Below are positions 27,429-29,194 of a stretch of DNA of 29,194 bases, in pieces; position 1 is the stretch's first letter, and every line of letters begins with the position of its first letter. A program made the translations under genes and the position numbers. A model generated the notes under the pieces. It was not told the DNA's origin. It did no database searches and was given only the letters and a program-made list of their open reading frames with translations. The stretch is from Betaproteobacteria bacterium (GTDB lineage: Bacteria; Pseudomonadota; Gammaproteobacteria; Burkholderiales; SG8-39): NCBI GenBank assembly GCA_029865405.1, contig JAOUGZ010000003.1, forward strand, positions 1 through 29,194, in the 5' to 3' direction.

Positions 27429-28491
27429 GCCCACCCTCACCGAATTCATCATCGGCGAGCAGCGCCGCCACCCCGGCGCCACCGGCGGCTTCACGGCGCT
27501 GGTCAACGACATTCGGCTGGCCTGCAAGCGCATCGCCACGCTGGTCGGCAAGGGCGCGCTGGCGAAGGTGTACGGCGCCGCCGGCGCGACGAACAGCCAG
27601 GGCGAGGAGCAGCAGAAGCTCGATATCCTGGCCAACCAGATCTTCCTGCGCACCAACGAGTGGGGCGGGCACCTCGCGGGCATGGCGAGCGAGGAGCTCG
27701 AGCAGCCCTACCGCATTCCCGACGCGCACCCGCGTGGGCGCTATCTGCTCGCCTTCGATCCGCTGGACGGCTCCTCCAACATCGACGTCAACGTGCCGGT
27801 GGGCTCGATTTTCTCCGTGCTCGCCTGCCCGGAAGGCGTGGCGGGCGAGGAGGAGCGCGCCTTCCTGCAGCCCGGCAGCCGCCAGGTGTGCGCCGGCTAC
27901 GCGATCTACGGCCCGACCACGATGCTCGTGCTCACCTTCGGGCGCGGCGTGCACGGCTTTACGCTCGACCGGGAGATCGGCGAGTTCATCCACACCCATC
28001 CGGGCCTGCGCGTTCCCGAAGACACGCGCGAGTTCGCCATCAACACCTCGAACGCGCGCTTCTGGGAGCCGGCGGTGAAGCGCTACGTGGACGAGTGCCT
28101 GGCGGGCAAGAGCGGGCCGCGCGGCAAGGACTTCAACATGCGCTGGATCGCCTCGCTGGTCGCGGAAACGCACCGCATCCTCATGCGCGGCGGCGTGTTC
28201 CTGTATCCGCGCGACGAGCGCGAGCAGGGGCGCAGCGGGCGGCTGCGGCTGCTCTACGAGGCCAACCCCATCGGCATGGTGATCGAGCAGGCGGGCGGGC
28301 GCGCGAGCACCGGCTACGGCCCGGTGCTCGAGGTGCAGCCGGCGGGCCTGCACCAGCGCTCGGGCTTCGTGTTCGGCGCGCGCCACGAGGTCGAGCGCAT
28401 CGAGCAGTACCACCGCGATTACAACCAGCGGCCGTACGACGCGCCGCTCTTTGGCGCGCGCGGGCTGTTTCGCCCCGCGCACGGCCACTGA
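27415..28491 (+). CDS. fbp: class I fructose-1,6-bisphosphatase
   Basis: A 358-residue enzyme (cbbF in Calvin operons). The metal and phosphate site is DPLDGSSNIDVNVPVGSIFSV near residue 115. GMASEELEQP near 89 supplies acidic metal ligands. RYVDECLAG and RWIASLVAETHRILMRGGVFLYP near 245 and LLYEANPIGMVIEQAGGRAS near 280 complete the class I signature. It removes the 1-phosphate of fructose 1,6-bisphosphate, and in Calvin-cycle versions often sedoheptulose 1,7-bisphosphate too. The start at 27415 overlaps cbbY by 14 bases with a GGGAGAGG site inside cbbY. Confidence 0.96.
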   Translation: MPQLEPTLTEFIIGEQRRHPGATGGFTALVNDIRLACKRIATLVGKGALAKVYGAAGATNSQGEEQQKLDILANQIFLRTNEWGGHLAGMASEELEQPYRIPDAHPRGRYLLAFDPLDGSSNIDVNVPVGSIFSVLACPEGVAGEEERAFLQPGSRQVCAGYAIYGPTTMLVLTFGRGVHGFTLDREIGEFIHTHPGLRVPEDTREFAINTSNARFWEPAVKRYVDECLAGKSGPRGKDFNMRWIASLVAETHRILMRGGVFLYPRDEREQGRSGRLRLLYEANPIGMVIEQAGGRASTGYGPVLEVQPAGLHQRSGFVFGARHEVERIEQYHRDYNQRPYDAPLFGARGLFRPAHGH

Positions 28492-28502
28492 CAGGGGGTC
28501 TC

Positions 28503-29194
28503 ATGTCCGAGCGCCATCCGATCATCGCCATCACCGGATCGTCCGGGGCGGGCACCACCTCGGTGATGCGCACCTTCGACGCCATCTTCCGCCGCGAGGG
28601 CGTCAAGGCGGCCTTCGTCGAAGGCGACGCCTTCCATCGCTTCGACCGCGCGGCAATGAAGCAGAAGATGGGCGAGGCGCTGGCGCGCGGCAACGCGCAC
28701 GTCAGCCACTTCGGGCCCGAGAACAACCTGTTCGAGGAGCTCGAGACGCTGTTCCGCGACTATGCCGCCAGTGGCGGCGGCCGCGTGCGCAAGTACCTGC
28801 ACAACGACGAGGAAGCCGCGCCCTACGCCCAGCCACCGGGCACGTTCACCCCCTGGGAGGACATCGAGGCGGGCACGGACCTGCTGTTCTACGAGGGCCT
28901 GCACGGCGCGGTGGTCACCGAGCAGGTGAACGTCGCGCAGCACGCCGACCTGCTCATCGGCGTGGTGCCGGTCATCAACCTGGAATGGATCCAGAAGCTG
29001 CACCGCGACCGCGCGGCGCGCGGCTACTCGACCGAGGCGGTCACCGACACGATTCTCAGGCGCATGCCCGACTACGTGCACTACATCACGCCTCAGTTCG
29101 GGCGCACGCACATCAATTTCCAGCGTGTGCCGGTGGTGGACACCTCCAATCCGTTCATCGCGCGCGACATCCCGAGCGCCGGCGAGAGCTTCGT
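28503..29194 (+). CDS. prk: phosphoribulokinase, N-terminal part (gene continues past the window)
   Basis: The first 230 residues of a class I (bacterial) phosphoribulokinase, cbbP in Calvin operons. The P-loop variant ITGSSGAGTTSVMRTF is at residues 9-24. FVEGDAFHRFDRAAMKQKM near 38 holds the catalytic Asp region. HFGPENNLFEELETLF near 69, RKYLHNDEEAAPYAQPPGTFTPWE near 96 and LLFYEGLHGAVV near 127 (Walker B-like) match the family. It phosphorylates ribulose 5-phosphate to the RuBisCO substrate. GGGGG lies five bases before the ATG, 11 bases after fbp. About 60 residues are expected beyond the window end. Confidence 0.96.
   Translation, partial: MSERHPIIAITGSSGAGTTSVMRTFDAIFRREGVKAAFVEGDAFHRFDRAAMKQKMGEALARGNAHVSHFGPENNLFEELETLFRDYAASGGGRVRKYLHNDEEAAPYAQPPGTFTPWEDIEAGTDLLFYEGLHGAVVTEQVNVAQHADLLIGVVPVINLEWIQKLHRDRAARGYSTEAVTDTILRRMPDYVHYITPQFGRTHINFQRVPVVDTSNPFIARDIPSAGESF

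Overview
The window is a gene-dense, very GC-rich stretch of bacterial chromosome. It holds 25 genes I can support plus one speculative micro-ORF. There are no RNA genes, no intact insertion sequences and no CRISPR array. A stand-alone ArgA-type N-acetylglutamate synthase, YggX, a red-type (form IC) RuBisCO operon with CbbX and CbbR, and many four-base ATGA/GTGA gene overlaps suggest a betaproteobacterium, probably Burkholderiales-like and capable of autotrophy. This assignment is inference from gene content; no marker gene for taxonomy is present.

Region 1 (1-4443) is housekeeping: the 3' end of lpd translationally coupled to rpiA, then phoU, a perfect 25-bp inverted repeat that supplies the stop codons of the two convergent genes around it, then yggX, argA and rsmE on the minus strand, and a small cupin gene whose start codon overlaps that of rsmE.

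Region 2 (4440-16301) is a sugar or sugar-acid catabolic island built on two divergent transcription units. The minus-strand unit reads, in transcription order: MalK/UgpC-type ATPase, Tat-exported solute-binding protein, two sugar ABC permeases, a short-chain dehydrogenase (SDR), an IlvD/Edd-family sugar-acid dehydratase, a UxaA/GarD-family dehydratase, and then a FecCD-type permease and FecE-type ATPase normally associated with iron-chelate, heme or cobalamin uptake. The plus-strand unit has an SDR resembling 2-keto-3-deoxy-L-fuconate 4-dehydrogenase, overlapping a FAH-family hydrolase. Together they fit a non-phosphorylative pathway for a sugar such as L-fucose, L-galactose, D-arabinose or L-rhamnose, ending in pyruvate plus lactate or glycolate. 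The 255-bp divergent control region carries a TATAAT box and nested inverted repeats.

Region 3 (16309-20562) has a KduD-like SDR, a hydantoinase/carbamoylase-family amidohydrolase followed by a beta-alanine:pyruvate-type aminotransferase (a likely N-carbamoyl-beta-alanine to malonate semialdehyde module), and a membrane-anchored protein with a Lys-Pro-Glu-Pro repeat stalk and a C-terminal ankyrin domain.

Region 4 (20565-23819, minus strand) has a single-chain fusion of S-adenosylmethionine decarboxylase and spermidine synthase. Its leader contains a terminator-like hairpin and a Cys-rich 14-codon ORF. Upstream of it are nudC and the LysR-type regulator cbbR.

Region 5 (23820-29194) is the Calvin-Benson operon cbbL-cbbS-cbbX-cbbY-fbp-prk, divergent from cbbR. 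cbbX appears to start at a CTG codon inside a CTGA overlap with cbbS. prk runs off the window.
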